A stretch of DNA of 58,263 nt from Fervidifonticultor_A sp037443565 (GTDB lineage Bacteria > Sysuimicrobiota > Sysuimicrobiia > Sysuimicrobiales > Humicultoraceae), in assembly GCA_037443565.1 (NCBI GenBank), contig JBBIOB010000014.1, forward strand, positions 1-58,263, written 5' to 3'. Shown one piece after another: positions 24,239-33,138 of the stretch. The notes below the pieces were generated by a model. That model did not search any database. It was not told the DNA's origin and worked only from the letters and a program-made list of their open reading frames with translations. The position numbers and the translations under genes are program-made. The stretch's first letter is position 1, and every line of letters begins with the position of its first letter.

Positions 24239-25206
24239 GCAGGCCCCCCCAGCAACGCCAGCGCAAGCAGCGCGCCGTAGAGCAGCGCGAGCCGGGCGGT
24301 GCGCTTGAGGACCCACACCAGCGCCGCAGCATCGTCGCGCCGATAGACTGTGGCAGCCAGGATCACCACCAGCGGCGCCGACAGCCACGGCAGCCAGTAC
24401 AGCGACCCGAGCAGCCCGGCAGCGCGCATTACCGGCGGCGCGGCCAGGGCTCCGGCCAGGCAGGCAGTGTAGAACATGCGGGTCGCCGGCGCACCCAGCC
24501 GTACAGCAAGCGTCCGCTTCCCCGCAGCGCGGTCGGTCTCGATATCGCGCAGGTTGTTGGCCACCAGCACAGCCACCGCCAGCAGGCCGACCGGCACCGA
24601 GGCCGCGACGGCCTGGGGCCGGATTAGGCCGGTCTGCACGAAGTCGCTGCCAGCCACGGCGACGACGCCGAAGAAGGCGAACACGAACAGCTCGCCGAGC
24701 CCCCGGTAGCCGAGCCGCAGCGGCGCCGCGGTGTAGGCGATGCCCGCGCCGATGGAGAGCAGCCCGAGGATCAGCAGCGGCCACCCCCGGAGCCAGACGA
24801 GGTACAGCCCGGCGGCCGCGGCGATCCCGAAGGCCGCGTACGCGCCTGCCAGTACGCGGCCCGGGGGCAGGAGGCCGCTCGCGGTCACGCGCTGGGGGCC
24901 GCAGCGCCGCGCGTCGTCCGCGCCGTGGAGGAAGTCCGCGGCATCGTTGTGATAGTTGGTCCCGATCTGGATGGCGACCGCGCCCACGAACGCGGCCAGC
25001 GCAGCGAGGGGCTGAAACATGCCGGAGCCCGCGGCGGCCGCGGTTCCGACCAGCACGGGGGCCACGCCTAGGGTCAGCGTCGGGACGCGCGCGGCCAGAA
25101 GCCACGCGCGCCACGAGCCACGCGCGACGGCCGCAGAGCCCGCGGCGCCACTACGGGTAGCGGGGGAACTTGCCGAAATCGGGCTTCCGCTTCTCCAGAA
25201 ACGCAT
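24235..25206 (-). CDS. menA: 1,4-Dihydroxy-2-naphthoate polyprenyltransferase
   Basis: A 323-residue UbiA-family membrane prenyltransferase that adds the isoprenoid tail to dihydroxynaphthoate. The two Asp-rich motifs are visible as NYHNDAADFLHGADD and NNLRDIETDRAAGKRT. There are about eight to nine transmembrane helices. ATG 25206 gives a 56-bp overlap with menB. No better start is visible between there and the first helix, so the N-terminus is somewhat uncertain. Confidence 0.93.
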   Translation of the reverse strand: MRFWRSGSPISASSPATRSGAAGSAAVARGSWRAWLLAARVPTLTLGVAPVLVGTAAAAGSGMFQPLAALAAFVGAVAIQIGTNYHNDAADFLHGADDARRCGPQRVTASGLLPPGRVLAGAYAAFGIAAAAGLYLVWLRGWPLLILGLLSIGAGIAYTAAPLRLGYRGLGELFVFAFFGVVAVAGSDFVQTGLIRPQAVAASVPVGLLAVAVLVANNLRDIETDRAAGKRTLAVRLGAPATRMFYTACLAGALAAPPVMRAAGLLGSLYWLPWLSAPLVVILAATVYRRDDAAALVWVLKRTARLALLYGALLALALLGGPA

Positions 25207-25981
25207 CGCGGCCTTCCTTCGCCTCGTCGCTCAGGTAGTAGAGCAGCGTCGCGTCGCCGCCCAGTTGCTGGAGGCCGGCCAGGCCGTCGGTGTCGGCGTT
25301 GAAGGCGGCCTTGAGCAGGCGGATCGCGAGCGGGCTCTTCGTCAGGATCTCGCGAGCCCACGCCACCGCCTCGTCCTCAAGGCGCTCCAGCGGGACCACG
25401 GCGTTGACCAGGCCCATCTCGAGCGCCTGCCGCGCGTCGTACTGCCGGCACAGGTACCAGATCTCGCGCGCCTTCTTGTGCCCGACGATCCGCGCCAGGT
25501 ACGTCGAGCCATACCCCGCATCGAAGCTGCCGACCTTCGGCCCGGTCTGTCCGAAGATGGCGTTCTCGGCGGCAATGGTCAGGTCGCAGACTGTGGCGAG
25601 CACGTTGCCGCCGCCGATCGCGTATCCCGCGACCACCGCGATGACCGGCTTGGGGATGACGCGGATCAGCCGCTGAAGGTCGAGCACATTCAGCCGCGGG
25701 ATGCGATCCCCGCCGACGTACCCGCCGGTCCCACGCACCCGCTGATCGCCGCCGGAGCAGAACGCCTCGGTCCCGGCGCCGGTGAACAGGATCACGCCGA
25801 CGCCGGCGTCGTCGCGCGCCCGCGCGAACGCGTCGATCAGCTCCATGACCGTCTCAGGCCGGAAGGCGTTGCGCACCTCGGGCCGGTTGATCGTGATCCG
25901 GGCGATCTCCCGGGCATCCCCTTTGCCGTGCTCGTAGAGGATGTCGGTGTAGTCGTGGACCGTCTTCCATGCGACAGGCAT
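25151..25981 (-). CDS. menB: 1,4-Dihydroxy-2-naphthoyl-CoA synthase
   Basis: A 276-residue crotonase-fold enzyme closing the second ring of menaquinone from o-succinylbenzoyl-CoA. MenB traits: ITINRPEVRNAFRPETV, FCSGGDQRVRG followed by GYVG, AGYAIGGGNVL, and the C-terminal KRKPDFGKFPR. GAGGTGAC stands before the ATG. Operon position between menH and menA supports the call. Confidence 0.96.
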   Translation of the reverse strand: MPVAWKTVHDYTDILYEHGKGDAREIARITINRPEVRNAFRPETVMELIDAFARARDDAGVGVILFTGAGTEAFCSGGDQRVRGTGGYVGGDRIPRLNVLDLQRLIRVIPKPVIAVVAGYAIGGGNVLATVCDLTIAAENAIFGQTGPKVGSFDAGYGSTYLARIVGHKKAREIWYLCRQYDARQALEMGLVNAVVPLERLEDEAVAWAREILTKSPLAIRLLKAAFNADTDGLAGLQQLGGDATLLYYLSDEAKEGRDAFLEKRKPDFGKFPRYP

Positions 25982-26005
25982 CGGATCGTCACCTCGATCG
26001 GGCGT

Positions 26006-26824
26006 TCACGGGTTGACCGCGGCCAGGAACTCCAGGACCACCTCCTGGAACACCTCGGGCTGCTCGAGATGCACGGTGTGTCCCGCCCCGGCCACGATCT
26101 CGAGCCGCGCACCCGGGATCCGCTGGCTCATCTCGCGGCCCAGCGCGCAGTACTGCTCGTCGAGCGCGCCGGCGATGACCAGCGTCGGAGTGCGGATCTC
26201 GTCCAGGAAGTCATGCATCGGCATCATGGCGCCCTGCCCAAAGCCCCGCAGGCTGTTGGCCAGCCCCGTGGGGGTGTTCTGCAGACGCTGCCATCGCAGC
26301 GCGGTGCGCGCAGGGTCGGGAAGAACCACCTGGTGCCGGAACAGGGGGAGGCGTTCCCAGCGGTCCACGAAGGCCTCGACGCCCTCACGCTCGATCAGCT
26401 CCGCCAGCGCCGCGTCCTGCGCGGCGCGCGCCATCCGCGCCTCATGCTCGCGAAGCCCGGGCGAGGCGCTCTCCAGGACGAGGGCCCAGAGCCGGTCCGG
26501 GGCCGCGATCGCCAGCGCCAGCGCCGCCCGGCCGCCCATCGAGTAGCCGAGCACCGCCGCGCGGTGCACCCGCAGCCTATCGAGCACGGCGAGGATGTCC
26601 TCGACGCAGTGCGCGAGCGCATAGCGCCTCGGATCGGTCGGCGCGTCGGACTTGCCGTGGCCCAGCAGGTCAACTGTCACGACCAGGTACCGGCGCGCAA
26701 ACACGTCGACGTGTGGGGTCCATGACGCCGCGCTGCCGGTGAACCCGTGCAGCAGCACGAGCGCCCGGCCGTCGCCGTCGGTCTCAACGTTGATCTCCGC
26801 GTCATCGTTCACGACCCGCGGCAT
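26006..26824 (-). CDS. menH: SHCHC synthase, alpha/beta hydrolase
   Basis: A 272-residue alpha/beta-hydrolase fold lyase that removes pyruvate from SEPHCHC in menaquinone synthesis. Motifs: VLLHGFTGSAASW, the nucleophile elbow LGYSMGGR, the acid region AGALDEQY, and the His in GAGHTVHLEQP. Its ATG overlaps the menD stop as TGATG. Generic hydrolases look alike; the placement directly after menD decides the name. Confidence 0.9.
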   Translation of the reverse strand: MPRVVNDDAEINVETDGDGRALVLLHGFTGSAASWTPHVDVFARRYLVVTVDLLGHGKSDAPTDPRRYALAHCVEDILAVLDRLRVHRAAVLGYSMGGRAALALAIAAPDRLWALVLESASPGLREHEARMARAAQDAALAELIEREGVEAFVDRWERLPLFRHQVVLPDPARTALRWQRLQNTPTGLANSLRGFGQGAMMPMHDFLDEIRTPTLVIAGALDEQYCALGREMSQRIPGARLEIVAGAGHTVHLEQPEVFQEVVLEFLAAVNP

Positions 26825-28650
26825 CAACCGACCCGTCCCGTCGACGCCTGGGGAGCTTCGACCCGTAGCGCCTGCTCCACCGCAGACCACATCTGACGGT
26901 GGAGCGCAACGTTCCGATCCCGCGTGGTGCGCATCTCGATGATCGAGAGGTGGTCTACGTCCAGCGCCCGGCCCACGCCTTCCCGAAATGCCGCCCAGTC
27001 GGTGGCCCTGGCGAACTCCGCGCCGTAGAGCGCCGCGGCGTGCCGAAAGTCCAGGCCGTGCGGGGTGCCGAACAGCATCTCGAAGTGCTCGGGGTAGGCC
27101 GCCTGTGGCAGAAATGAGAAGATCCCGCCGCCGTCGTTGTGCAGCACCACGATGGTCGCCCGCAGGCCGTGCAGCTTCGCGGCCAGCAGCCCGTTCATGT
27201 CGTGGTAGAACGCAAGGTCCCCGACCACGAGCACGACGGGCGCAACACCGGCCGCCGCCACCCCAAGCGCGCTCGAGATCAACCCGTCGATGCCGCTCGC
27301 GCCGCGATTCCCCAGAATCCGGATCGACCGCGCCGATCCGGGGAAGAACGAGTCCACGTCGCGCACCGGCATGCTGTTGCCCACATAGAGGACGGCACCA
27401 TCGGGTAGCAGCTCTGCGAGCTCAGAGAAGACCCGGCCCTCGAACGGCTCGACAGTGGCCTGGAGGCCCTCGTGCAGGGCGCGGCGCGCGCGGGCTCCCA
27501 GGCGTTGCCATGTCGTCAGCCACTCCTCGTCTGGCGTCGCGCCCATCGGGCGCTCCTGCGCACACGCGGCGTGCACCCGGTCGCACAGAGCGGCAGGATC
27601 GGCCCAGACAACCTCTTCGGCGAGCAGGGTGGGATCGTTCCAGCCGCCGCCGGCGTCGACGACGACGTGCCGCGCCCGGCGGTGCGATTCGAGATACCCC
27701 ACGAGCGGCTTCGAAGCCGGCACCCCGCCGAAGCGCAGGACGACCTCGGGCGCGAGGCGTGAGGCCAGGTCGCCGACGCGCAGCATCGCGTCGTAGGCGT
27801 CGATGACCGGCCCGCGGTCGTGCGGCCCGCAGCGAACCTGCGAGAGCGGATCCGCGAGCACCGGGTAGCCCAGCGCACCGGCCAGGCGTGTCACGGTCGG
27901 CGGCAACGCGGGGTCGTCGAGCGGGCCGCAGATGATCACCCCTCGCGGGGACCGGCGCAGGTCGGCCGCAAGGCGCGCCACCAGATCGGGATCGGGGATG
28001 CGGCGCGCGCGCATCGTCGCGGCATACGGCCGCCCGCCGCCGCGCCCGCCGAAGGCGGCGGCGGAACGCTCATCCGCCGGCGGTACCTGCTCGACCGCGG
28101 ACACCGGTATGAGCGGCTCGCGCAGCGGGAAGTTCAGGTGCACGGGTCCGGCAGGCTCGTCGGAGGCCATCGCCACCGCCTGCCCCGCGATCGTGCGAAT
28201 GTAGCGCAGCGCGGTCTCCGACGCCTCGGGAATCGCCGCATCCAGGAACCATTTGGCATGGGGGCCGTAGAGCCGGATCTGGTCGATGGTCTGGGGAGCC
28301 CCGCGTTCGCGCAGTTCGTGCGGCCGATCGGCCGTGAGCACGACCAGGGGGACCCGTCCGTAGCGCGCCTCAACCACCGCCGGAAGGAAGTTGGCCGCCG
28401 CCGTACCGGAGGTCGACAGCAGAGCTGCCGGTGTGCGCATCCCGCGGGCCAAGCCGAGCGCGAAGAACGCCGCGGACCGCTCGTCGATCAGCGTCCACAC
28501 CTTCATCCCCGGATGCCGCGCGGCGCTCAGGGCCAGCGGGGTGGAGCGGGACCCGGGGCACAGACACAGAGCCCTCACCCCGGCGCGCGCCAGCTCATCG
28601 ATAAACGCGCCGACGTAGGCATACGCGGCATTCTCGGGGGTCATCGGCAT
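26824..28650 (-). CDS. menD: SEPHCHC synthase
   Basis: A 608-residue thiamine-diphosphate enzyme joining isochorismate with 2-oxoglutarate-derived succinic semialdehyde. N-terminal CPGSRSTPLAL and ERSAAFFALGLARG, STSGTAAANFLPAV, ADRPHELRERGAPQTIDQ, and the C-terminal ThDP region with LVVGDLAFYHDMNGL and HNDGGGIFSFLPQA are all MenD signatures. Start at ATG 28650 or 28644; the ribosome-binding site is weak. A longer open frame to 29667 lies over menF and is not used. Confidence 0.96.
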   Translation of the reverse strand: MPMTPENAAYAYVGAFIDELARAGVRALCLCPGSRSTPLALSAARHPGMKVWTLIDERSAAFFALGLARGMRTPAALLSTSGTAAANFLPAVVEARYGRVPLVVLTADRPHELRERGAPQTIDQIRLYGPHAKWFLDAAIPEASETALRYIRTIAGQAVAMASDEPAGPVHLNFPLREPLIPVSAVEQVPPADERSAAAFGGRGGGRPYAATMRARRIPDPDLVARLAADLRRSPRGVIICGPLDDPALPPTVTRLAGALGYPVLADPLSQVRCGPHDRGPVIDAYDAMLRVGDLASRLAPEVVLRFGGVPASKPLVGYLESHRRARHVVVDAGGGWNDPTLLAEEVVWADPAALCDRVHAACAQERPMGATPDEEWLTTWQRLGARARRALHEGLQATVEPFEGRVFSELAELLPDGAVLYVGNSMPVRDVDSFFPGSARSIRILGNRGASGIDGLISSALGVAAAGVAPVVLVVGDLAFYHDMNGLLAAKLHGLRATIVVLHNDGGGIFSFLPQAAYPEHFEMLFGTPHGLDFRHAAALYGAEFARATDWAAFREGVGRALDVDHLSIIEMRTTRDRNVALHRQMWSAVEQALRVEAPQASTGRVG

Positions 28651-28660
28651 CGGCCCGGTC

Positions 28661-30160
28661 TCACGTCTCGCCGTTGGCGCCCAGCGCCGAGAGCATCGGC
28701 CGGAGCTTGAGGCGCGACTCTTCGTACTCGGCTTCGGGATCCGAATCTGCGACGATGCCGCAGCCGGCGAACAGGACGGCTTCATCCCCCGACAGCAACG
28801 CCGAGCGGATGGCGACCGCGAACTCACCGTCACCCCTGTGGTCCATCCAACCGATCGGCCCGGCGTACCATCCCCGGTCGAGATCCTCGTGGCGGCGCAG
28901 CCAGTCCAGCGCGTCCTCGCGCGGCACGCCACCCACGGCGGGCGTGGGGTGAAGCCTATCCACGAGATCAAGCAGGGTGGAACCCTTGTGCAGGCGTGCC
29001 GCAATCGGCGTGTGGAGGTGTTGGACATTCGAGACCTTGAGCAGCGTCGGCGCAGACGGGATTGAAAGGTCTGTGCACACCCCGTCGAGCGACGCGCGCA
29101 CCACGTCCACGACGACCGCATGCTCGATCCGGTCCTTCGCGCTCGCCAGGAGCGCCTCGCCGAGCCGGCGGTCCTCTTCTTCCGATGTCCCCCGCGGCGC
29201 CGAGCCCGCCAGCGCCATCGCGGTAACGGTGTCTCCGCGCACGCGCGCCAGCCGCTCGGGGGTGGCGCCGACGAAGCAGCGCCCGCCGCGGGCCACGCCG
29301 AACAGCGCACACGTCGGGTATCCGGCCCGCAGCCGTGCCAGAGTCTGGGCCGGGTCAAATCCGACCCCGCGCACCGACAGCGCCCGCGCGACGACGACCT
29401 TGGCGAATTCGCCGCGGCGCACGGCCTGCGCCGTCCGGGCCACGAGCGCCTTCCACCGGCCGGCAGGGTTGAGCTCCTCGGACACCCGCCCCGCACGGTC
29501 GACCGCGATCTCTGCGCGAGATCCCAAGGAAGGCCATCCCGATCCCGTGTATCCATCGCCGCTGCGCACAGCCGCCCCAAGGAGCCCAAGCGTGGCGGCC
29601 ACTTCGTCCTCGACGCGTCGGGCATCATCGTCCTGATGCGCCGCGACGCACAGCGTTGCCGTCGCACCCGCGTCGCGGACCGAGATCAGTATCCTGGGCA
29701 GCACCAGCGACGCGGCCCCAAACCCCTGCCATCGAACATCCTGCGGCCCTTCGGCTGCGAACGCGAACCCGCCCATCAGCACAGGACCGTTCTCGCCCTC
29801 TGTGACCACGCTTCGGGCCAGCGCGCGCCACGCATCACGCGCCTCGGTGAACCTGGAGGGTCCCGCCCCAGTGGACTCCCACGCTCGGCCGACGCCTACC
29901 AGGGCCTCGCCGTCGTGCGGGCGCATCCAGAGCATGGGATCATGCCCCGCCGACGCCGCCCACCCGAAGACGCGCACCGGATCGAGGGACCCGACGGCCA
30001 CGGTGGTCCACGCGATGACGGGATGCCCCTGCGAGGCGGCCCGGCGCGCCGCCGTTCGCGCCCGTGTGAGCAGCACTCCGGCCGCGGGGTCGCCGCCTGC
30101 GCCGAGCTCGATGACGCGCGGAGCCCTCGCGTCGGACGGTGCAGCGTCCGTCCCCTTCAC
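28661..30160 (-). CDS. menF: Isochorismate synthase
   Basis: A 499-residue chorismate-binding enzyme that converts chorismate to isochorismate, the first committed step. The N-terminal part is variable. The C-terminal catalytic part has RRGEFAKVVVARAL, GATPERLARV, ALAGSAPRGTSEEED, HTPIAARL, PTPAVGGVPREDAL and GWYAGPIGWMD. The GTG at 30160 overlaps the TetR stop (GTGA), which decides the start; the upstream extension is a shadow of the TetR gene. Confidence 0.95.
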   Translation of the reverse strand: MKGTDAAPSDARAPRVIELGAGGDPAAGVLLTRARTAARRAASQGHPVIAWTTVAVGSLDPVRVFGWAASAGHDPMLWMRPHDGEALVGVGRAWESTGAGPSRFTEARDAWRALARSVVTEGENGPVLMGGFAFAAEGPQDVRWQGFGAASLVLPRILISVRDAGATATLCVAAHQDDDARRVEDEVAATLGLLGAAVRSGDGYTGSGWPSLGSRAEIAVDRAGRVSEELNPAGRWKALVARTAQAVRRGEFAKVVVARALSVRGVGFDPAQTLARLRAGYPTCALFGVARGGRCFVGATPERLARVRGDTVTAMALAGSAPRGTSEEEDRRLGEALLASAKDRIEHAVVVDVVRASLDGVCTDLSIPSAPTLLKVSNVQHLHTPIAARLHKGSTLLDLVDRLHPTPAVGGVPREDALDWLRRHEDLDRGWYAGPIGWMDHRGDGEFAVAIRSALLSGDEAVLFAGCGIVADSDPEAEYEESRLKLRPMLSALGANGET

Positions 30161-30753
30161 TCCGGCACCTTCGCGCCGACGCTCCGCAACAGCAGCAGGC
30201 GCAGCGCGGGCAGCGTGGCCTTCAGATCGCCGCCCCGCGCGAGCTGCTGCGTGACGGTCTCGTTGATGGCGCCGATCCATGCCGCCGCCGCTGCCCCCGT
30301 ATCCTGGCATGGGATCGCGCCGTCGGCCATGGCCCGATCGAGATGCCGCTGGATCAGCGTCGCAAATCGCCGATGAATCGCCAGGCGGCTCTGCTCGAAC
30401 TCGGGGCCGAGCGCCGCGGCTTCGATGAGGAGGATGCGCGCCAGATCGCGGCGCTCGGCCGCCACCTCCAGCACCATCCGCAGCGCGGCCTCGACTTTGG
30501 CCAGCGCGCCGTGCTCGCGATCGATGGCGACCTCCACGCCTGCCTCGACCATCGTGACGAGTTGATCGAGCAGGCTCACGAAGATCCCCTGCTTGCTCGC
30601 GAAGTAGTGATAGAAGGCGCCCTTCGAGGCCCTCGATGCCGCGACGATGTCGTCGACGGTCGTCCCATGGTAGCCACGCTGGCTGAAGACGTCCATGGCC
30701 GCCTGGATCAGACGGTCACGGGTCGGGGTGTCGAGGGTGGCTCTTCTGGCCAT
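30157..30753 (-). CDS. TetR/AcrR-family transcriptional regulator heading the menaquinone operon
   Basis: A 198-residue TetR regulator. The N-terminal HTH reads RDRLIQAAMDVFSQRGYHGTT, VDDIVAASRASKGAFYHYFASKQGIF (typical of the family), followed by a ligand-binding helical domain. ATG 30753 is preferred to an upstream TTG at 30786. It is the first gene of the menaquinone operon and overlaps menF by 4 bp. A perfect palindrome at 30792-30809 lies on the predicted transcription start, so negative autoregulation of the whole operon is likely. The effector is unknown. Confidence 0.92.
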   Translation of the reverse strand: MARRATLDTPTRDRLIQAAMDVFSQRGYHGTTVDDIVAASRASKGAFYHYFASKQGIFVSLLDQLVTMVEAGVEVAIDREHGALAKVEAALRMVLEVAAERRDLARILLIEAAALGPEFEQSRLAIHRRFATLIQRHLDRAMADGAIPCQDTGAAAAAWIGAINETVTQQLARGGDLKATLPALRLLLLRSVGAKVPE

Positions 30754-30791
30754 AGCCGCGAACGCACTCTGCCGGCACTCCTGCAAGCTTC

Positions 30792-30809
30792 AGACCGACG
30801 TGTCGGTCT
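30792..30809. promoter_or_regulatory. Perfect 18-bp palindrome, candidate TetR operator
   Basis: AGACCGAC-GT-GTCGGTCT, two perfect 8-bp arms, lies 39 bp upstream of the TetR start codon. It covers the predicted +1 of the promoter at 30816-30844. Symmetry, length and position match TetR-family operators. Confidence 0.75.
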
Positions 30810-30815
30810 AAAGAA

Positions 30816-30844
30816 AGACTACCGGGCGCTGCGTGCGGTGTCAA
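30816..30844 (-). promoter_or_regulatory. Promoter of the tetR-men operon
   Basis: On the minus strand a consensus -35 TTGACA (30839-30844) is followed after exactly 17 bp by TAGTCT (30816-30821). The predicted start, near 30809, falls at the edge of the palindromic operator. Confidence 0.7.
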
Positions 30845-30856
30845 TCAAGCAAGGAA

Positions 30857-30884
30857 GCCGGCAGCCTCTGGGGGCGCTGCCGGC
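30857..30884. other. 9-bp inverted repeat upstream of the men promoter
   Basis: GCCGGCAGC and GCTGCCGGC flank a 10-nt spacer. It lies upstream of the men -35 box and 92 bp before the next + strand gene. It could fold in the leader of that gene's transcript or be a protein site; nothing else identifies it. Confidence 0.4.
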
Positions 30885-30975
30885 GGCATGACAGAGGCTT
30901 CAGGTGTCCCGGCATCAAAGCAATCCCGCAGGCCCGATCTCTTTCGGCAGACTTCTCACCGACGGAGGACACCAC

Positions 30976-32274
30976 GTGCCCGAGAATGCCGACCGCGAAC
31001 GGAGCATCGCCGCGTACGCCGGCGAAGTGCGCGCGTTTCACACCTTCTTCGGTGCCATCCTCGTCCTGCTGGCCGTCCTGCACCTCTTCGTCCTCACGCC
31101 ATATGTCCAGCTCCACGCGGCGGCCCCGGCCCTCGACGCCGCACTCGCGGCGGCGATGCGCGAGACCACGGCGGCGATTGAAGGGGAGAAAGCGATCGAG
31201 GCCGCGACGGTCGGGCTCATGCGCTACCGCAGGGCCCTGGAATCCGCGCCACTCGAGCTGCGCCGGGCGATCACCGCATTGGTCGACCTGGGTCGGGACG
31301 CGGCTGGACCCGGCGAGGATCCGTACACGGCCAGCATTCGGGTCTCCCTGCGGGCCGCCGCGGAAGGCTCGGCCGCAGCCCCGGCTGACACCGTGCAGGT
31401 CAGCGAGGCGATCCGGAGGGAGATCGGCCGTCAGGTCGAGGCGCTGAGCCTGGCCTTCGATGCCATGCTCGAGCCGCTGCGGGTGCCCCGGAGTCCTCCC
31501 CGTGAGGTCATGGAGGTCATGAGGACCGCTGAGGAGGGATTGGGGCGCCACACGCTCGTCCTCAACGAGGTACTGCGCGAGGCGTTCGACACGGATGCGG
31601 GTTTCTACGAGCGGCTGGACGGCGACACGTTCGCGCCAGCCTCGCCTCGGGCGGGAGAGTGGGCAAGGGGTATGGCTGAGGCGCTCCGCCTTACCGAGGC
31701 GCGCCTGGCGACCGCATTGTCGGCGTTGAAAGGCCGGGAGGGCGCGGCGCAGGCCCGCGCGGAGGCGCTGGCCGGGCGCCACCGGGAGCTGCGCGATCGG
31801 CTTGGCACATTTGCCGAGCGCCTGTCATGGCTTCCGCTGGGTCTCGACGGATGGATCCGGGTGTACCCCATAGTGGCCGGCGCCCTGGCGGTGACCGCGC
31901 TGTTCCGCCTGCGCAGGATTCAGGTGCTGCGCCGGGCGCTCGCGGGGGTCGATCTCGACGTGATGGCGCCGTCGTGGATCCTGGGCGCGGCCTCCGCACC
32001 GGGGCGCGGGTGGGCGATGATCCTGATTGCGCTCCCGGTGCTCGCCTCGGTCCACGCCGCCGCCGCGGCGCTCCAGATGCCCAGATTGTTCGAGGGCGTA
32101 CTCGGAGAGCCGAGCCCGCCGACGATGGCCGGATACGCGGCGGCGTACGCGCTGCTCGGAGTTATCGGGCTCTGGCAATTGATCCTTGTGGGCGTCGGGA
32201 TCTTTGCCAGACCGGCGCGGCGGGTCAATGCGGGCCCACCCCCACACTCATCCGCGCGCCAGAAGAGGTCGTGA
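30976..32274 (+). CDS. Membrane protein of unknown function with long helical extracytoplasmic region
   Basis: I do not recognise this 432-residue protein. One transmembrane helix near residues 22-42 is followed by about 250 residues rich in Ala, Glu and Arg, probably helical (several heptad-like stretches such as EALRLTEARLATALSALKG). Three more hydrophobic helices lie at about 298-315, 355-375 and 393-415. The layout resembles a receptor-like or scaffold membrane protein, but no signalling domain is present. The GTG at 30976 follows GGAGGAC at good spacing. It is divergent from the TetR/men operon and convergent with the next gene. Confidence 0.75.
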   Translation: MPENADRERSIAAYAGEVRAFHTFFGAILVLLAVLHLFVLTPYVQLHAAAPALDAALAAAMRETTAAIEGEKAIEAATVGLMRYRRALESAPLELRRAITALVDLGRDAAGPGEDPYTASIRVSLRAAAEGSAAAPADTVQVSEAIRREIGRQVEALSLAFDAMLEPLRVPRSPPREVMEVMRTAEEGLGRHTLVLNEVLREAFDTDAGFYERLDGDTFAPASPRAGEWARGMAEALRLTEARLATALSALKGREGAAQARAEALAGRHRELRDRLGTFAERLSWLPLGLDGWIRVYPIVAGALAVTALFRLRRIQVLRRALAGVDLDVMAPSWILGAASAPGRGWAMILIALPVLASVHAAAAALQMPRLFEGVLGEPSPPTMAGYAAAYALLGVIGLWQLILVGVGIFARPARRVNAGPPPHSSARQKRS

Positions 32275-32294
32275 CTGCACCCACGCTTGCCTGT

Positions 32295-33131
32295 TCAGCC
32301 GTGGTGCTCTTGCAGCAGTTCCACCATGGTCCGGTGCAGAGGCCCGTTGGAGGCCAGCAGCCGATCGTAAGCCGCCCGCAGGGGTCGTCCCGTCCAATCC
32401 GTCACACGCCCGCCGGCCTCCTCGACCAGGAGGATACCGGCTGCCACATCCCAAGGGTGTAGCCCGGCTTCCCAGAAGACGTCGAGCCGTCCGGCCGCGA
32501 CGTAGGCCAGATGGATCGCGGCCGCGCCCATGACCCGCACCTCCATCGCGCGCATCATCACCGGCGCGACCGTGGGCACGTGCGGGTCGCGCGCCGGCGC
32601 GCTAGGCACGCCCGTTGCGACGATGGCATTGCGGATCTCAGCCGTCTGTGACGGGCCGAGCCTGACCAACGCGCCGTCCTTCCGGATCTGATACGCCCCG
32701 CGACCGCGCTCGGCGACGAAACACTCGCCGATCGGCGGCACGGCCACGACCCCACACTGCGTCACCCCGCCCTCCGCGAAGGCAATCGAGATGGCGAACC
32801 AGGGGATGCCGCGCGCGAAGTTGGCGGTGCCGTCCACCGGATCGACGATCCAGCGGGGTCGGCCGCCGTCCGCGTGGATGCCTGCGGAGCCGGCGGCGCC
32901 GCCCCCTTCCTCGCCCAGGATGTCGTGCCCGGGATACCGCGCGCGGATGCGGCCAACGATCAGACGCTCCGCCTCGTGGTCGGCCCGTGTGACGAGATCG
33001 GTCGGGGTCTTGTACTGCACGTCCTTGTCGGCCGCAGAGGCCGGCAGGATCTGCATGACCAGATCGCCGCTCTCGCGAGCGAGGTCGAGCGCGAAGCGTG
33101 TCGTGTCTGAGAGTGTCCTGGACAGCATCAT
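32295..33131 (-). CDS. Inositol monophosphatase family protein
   Basis: A 278-residue Mg-dependent, Li-sensitive-type phosphatase of the IMPase/SuhB/CysQ family. Metal motifs: GEEGGG (Glu ligand), WIVDPVDGTANFARGIP (Asp cluster), and WDVAAGILLVEEAGG near the C-terminus. Likely substrates are inositol phosphate, 3'-phosphoadenosine phosphate or related sugar phosphates; the sequence does not decide. ATG 33131 lies 7 bp after the DUF1501 stop, so it is probably part of that transcript. Confidence 0.9.
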   Translation of the reverse strand: MMLSRTLSDTTRFALDLARESGDLVMQILPASAADKDVQYKTPTDLVTRADHEAERLIVGRIRARYPGHDILGEEGGGAAGSAGIHADGGRPRWIVDPVDGTANFARGIPWFAISIAFAEGGVTQCGVVAVPPIGECFVAERGRGAYQIRKDGALVRLGPSQTAEIRNAIVATGVPSAPARDPHVPTVAPVMMRAMEVRVMGAAAIHLAYVAAGRLDVFWEAGLHPWDVAAGILLVEEAGGRVTDWTGRPLRAAYDRLLASNGPLHRTMVELLQEHHG

Positions 33132-33138
33132 GCGCCGT

